DNA of 6,355 nt, taken from Planctomycetota bacterium (GTDB lineage Bacteria > Planctomycetota > Phycisphaerae > Phycisphaerales > UBA1924). The position numbers and the translations under genes were made by a program. The notes beneath the pieces are model-generated. The model worked only from the letters and a program-made list of their open reading frames with translations. It was not told the DNA's origin and made no database searches. The stretch is taken from contig JAEYTB010000015.1 of the NCBI GenBank assembly GCA_023434205.1, positions 1 through 6,355 of the forward strand. Reading direction: 5' to 3'. This document shows positions 5,022-6,355 of this stretch, piece by piece. Positions within the stretch are counted from its first letter, which is position 1. Each line of letters opens with the position of its first letter.

Positions 5022-6350
5022 CTAGAGGTCCGCAACCTGCGTGCCAGCCTTTCCTTCGCCCCGCAGCATGGGCTGGGGGCGCAGGTAGGTCAGCGTGCGC
5101 CACAGCCATTCCATCGGCCCGAATCGGAAGTGCCTGAGCCACAGGGCGCTGAAACCGATCAGGAGAAGGTAGATCGCCAGGACCAGGCCCATGCGTTCGA
5201 TGCGGGTGGTCTGCCCGAAGAAGCCCAAACCCCAGTGGTAGAAAAAGAAGGTCGCCAGGCCGCTCTCGAGGAGGTAGTTGGTCAGGCCCATACGGCCCAC
5301 GCGCGCGATAGCGGCCTTGACGCCGTGAAGGGCGCGGCTGTGGGCGAAGAGGACGATGCTGCCCAGGTAGCCCAGGCTCATGAGGACGGAGCCGGGCATG
5401 GCCAGGACCACGGCGAGGCCGAGCTCGGGCATCGACTTGTCCGGTTTGCTCATGAGGTAGGTGCTGGCGGCCACCATCGCCAGGCCGGTCGGGAGGCAGA
5501 GGGTGGCGAAGCGGCGGTGCAGGCCGAGACGCTCGGTCGTGAACGCGCCGGACTTGTAGAGGGCGACACCGAGCAGGAACATGGACCAAATCGTCCAGCC
5601 CATACCCACCAGCACGATGATCATGATGAAGCCGAAGCTCATGGCGCGGAAGGCGAAGGCCTGGGAGTAAGGGCCATCGCGCATCGCCTCGGTCTCGGGG
5701 AGGGTCCAGAGCGGGTCGGAAGGGGGGATCTTGTAGTCGGTGGCCTCGTAGGCCTGCAAAAAACGCTGGAACGGCGGGAGGTCGGGGTTGAGGAGGGTGT
5801 TCACCAGCGCGGGGTCGGTGGGCTTGGGCGGGTTGAACATCGTGAGCATGGTGAACACGCCGCTGACGAGGGTCGCGACGAACAGGACGCTCATCGAGAT
5901 GGCGATCAGCGTCGCCGGGCGTGCGCGGAGGAAGGGGAGCGTGAGCAGGCCGAAGAGGGAGTAGGCGAAGAGGATGTCGCCGTACCAGATGAGCAGGCCG
6001 TGGAGGAGGCCGATGGCCATGAGGGCGAGCATGCGGCGGGCGCCGAAGGGCGTGTAGCCGCGGCCGCGCTCCTTGGCGCGGGTCCACTGGATCGCCAGGC
6101 CGATGCCGAAGAGCATGGAGAAGAGGGTGTAGAACTTGCCGGCGCAGAAGACGGCGACGAAGTAGAAGGAGATCGCGCCCCAGAGGCCCTGCTCGGGCTC
6201 GGGGTGCGGGAGGGTGAAGGAGCCGAAGGTCTCGCCGAAGACCTGGATGTTGACGAAGAGGATGCCCAGGAGGGCGACGCCGCGGACGAGGTCGAGGGCG
6301 TGGATGCGCTCGGAATCGGCGGTGGGGGCGAGGGTAGGTTCGGCGGGCAT
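5022..6350 (-). CDS. DUF418/YeiB-family multispanning membrane protein
   Basis: The 442-residue protein opens with RIHALDLVRGVALLGILFVN (15-34), the standard N-terminal signature of the YeiB/DUF418 family. It also carries the C-terminal DUF418 landmarks: GRMGLTNYLLES at 352-363, FFFYHWGLGFFG at 368-379 and GPMEWLWRTLTY at 411-422. About ten hydrophobic segments are visible, near 19-36, 57-88 (one long or two), 105-122, 124-140, 147-170, 238-262, 282-300, 311-335, 354-373 and 386-404. A long hydrophilic loop lies at about 171-230. It is a cytoplasmic-membrane protein. The family is often suggested to be a transporter and is distantly like acyltransferase-3 proteins, but its function is not established. 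The ATG at 6350 puts the signature 14 residues in, as usual. Only 5 bases precede it in the window, so its ribosome binding site and promoter are not visible. Confidence 0.9.
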   Translation of the reverse strand: MPAEPTLAPTADSERIHALDLVRGVALLGILFVNIQVFGETFGSFTLPHPEPEQGLWGAISFYFVAVFCAGKFYTLFSMLFGIGLAIQWTRAKERGRGYTPFGARRMLALMAIGLLHGLLIWYGDILFAYSLFGLLTLPFLRARPATLIAISMSVLFVATLVSGVFTMLTMFNPPKPTDPALVNTLLNPDLPPFQRFLQAYEATDYKIPPSDPLWTLPETEAMRDGPYSQAFAFRAMSFGFIMIIVLVGMGWTIWSMFLLGVALYKSGAFTTERLGLHRRFATLCLPTGLAMVAASTYLMSKPDKSMPELGLAVVLAMPGSVLMSLGYLGSIVLFAHSRALHGVKAAIARVGRMGLTNYLLESGLATFFFYHWGLGFFGQTTRIERMGLVLAIYLLLIGFSALWLRHFRFGPMEWLWRTLTYLRPQPMLRGEGKAGTQVADL

Positions 6351-6355
6351 GGCCA

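Noticed and set aside
4987..6087. Minus-strand open frame of 366 codons inside the DUF418 gene
   Set aside because: It is in a different frame of the same strand as DUF418 and gives Pro/Arg/His-rich low-complexity protein; the DUF418 frame has the family motifs and membrane segments.
1..6355. CRISPR array, tRNA, rRNA, insertion sequence or riboswitch
   Set aside because: No regularly spaced direct repeats, cloverleaf-like segment, transposase or terminal repeats, or recognisable riboswitch core was seen in either strand.

Overview
The window is high-GC bacterial DNA with closely packed genes and short intergenic gaps. Several starts lack a Shine-Dalgarno sequence. The gene set is one seen in Planctomycetota, possibly Phycisphaerae: intracellular GH15, DUF418, a lone FliN, and paired TPM-domain membrane proteins. 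That placement is inferred from gene content and style, because no rRNA or other phylogenetic marker is present.

Left edge to about 800 (minus strand): the first codons of a gene that runs out of the window at base 1, then a two-gene type II toxin-antitoxin operon. The operon has a small AbrB/MazE-fold antitoxin, best started at a GTG at 725, followed by a Doc/Fic-fold toxin (103-489). It looks less GC-rich than the rest of the window and is probably an acquired module. A perfect inverted repeat (766-776) overlaps the likely -10 element of the operon and fits an autoregulatory operator. An 11-bp inverted repeat (46-98) lies between doc and the next gene and includes that gene's start codon.

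793-2551 (plus strand): a sigma70-like promoter back-to-back with the toxin-antitoxin promoter, then two TPM-domain envelope genes. The first is an exported, membrane-anchored protein with a glycine-rich tail (YgcG-like). The second is a membrane protein whose TPM fold is interrupted by a membrane hairpin. In many bacteria such a pair follows lemA, which is not here.

2548-6350 (minus strand): from right to left, a DUF418/YeiB-type multispanning membrane protein, a single-domain FliN-like SpoA protein 31 bases downstream, and, after a 160-base gap, a cytoplasmic GH15 alpha-glucosidase/glucoamylase-like enzyme. The stop codons of the GH15 gene and the second TPM gene overlap by four bases tail to tail.

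All the gene families are recognisable, and I see no clearly undescribed multi-gene system. The points most worth a second look are the Doc toxin paired with an AbrB-type rather than Phd antitoxin, its operator abutting the TPM promoter, the orphan FliN, and three potential RNA hairpins between genes.
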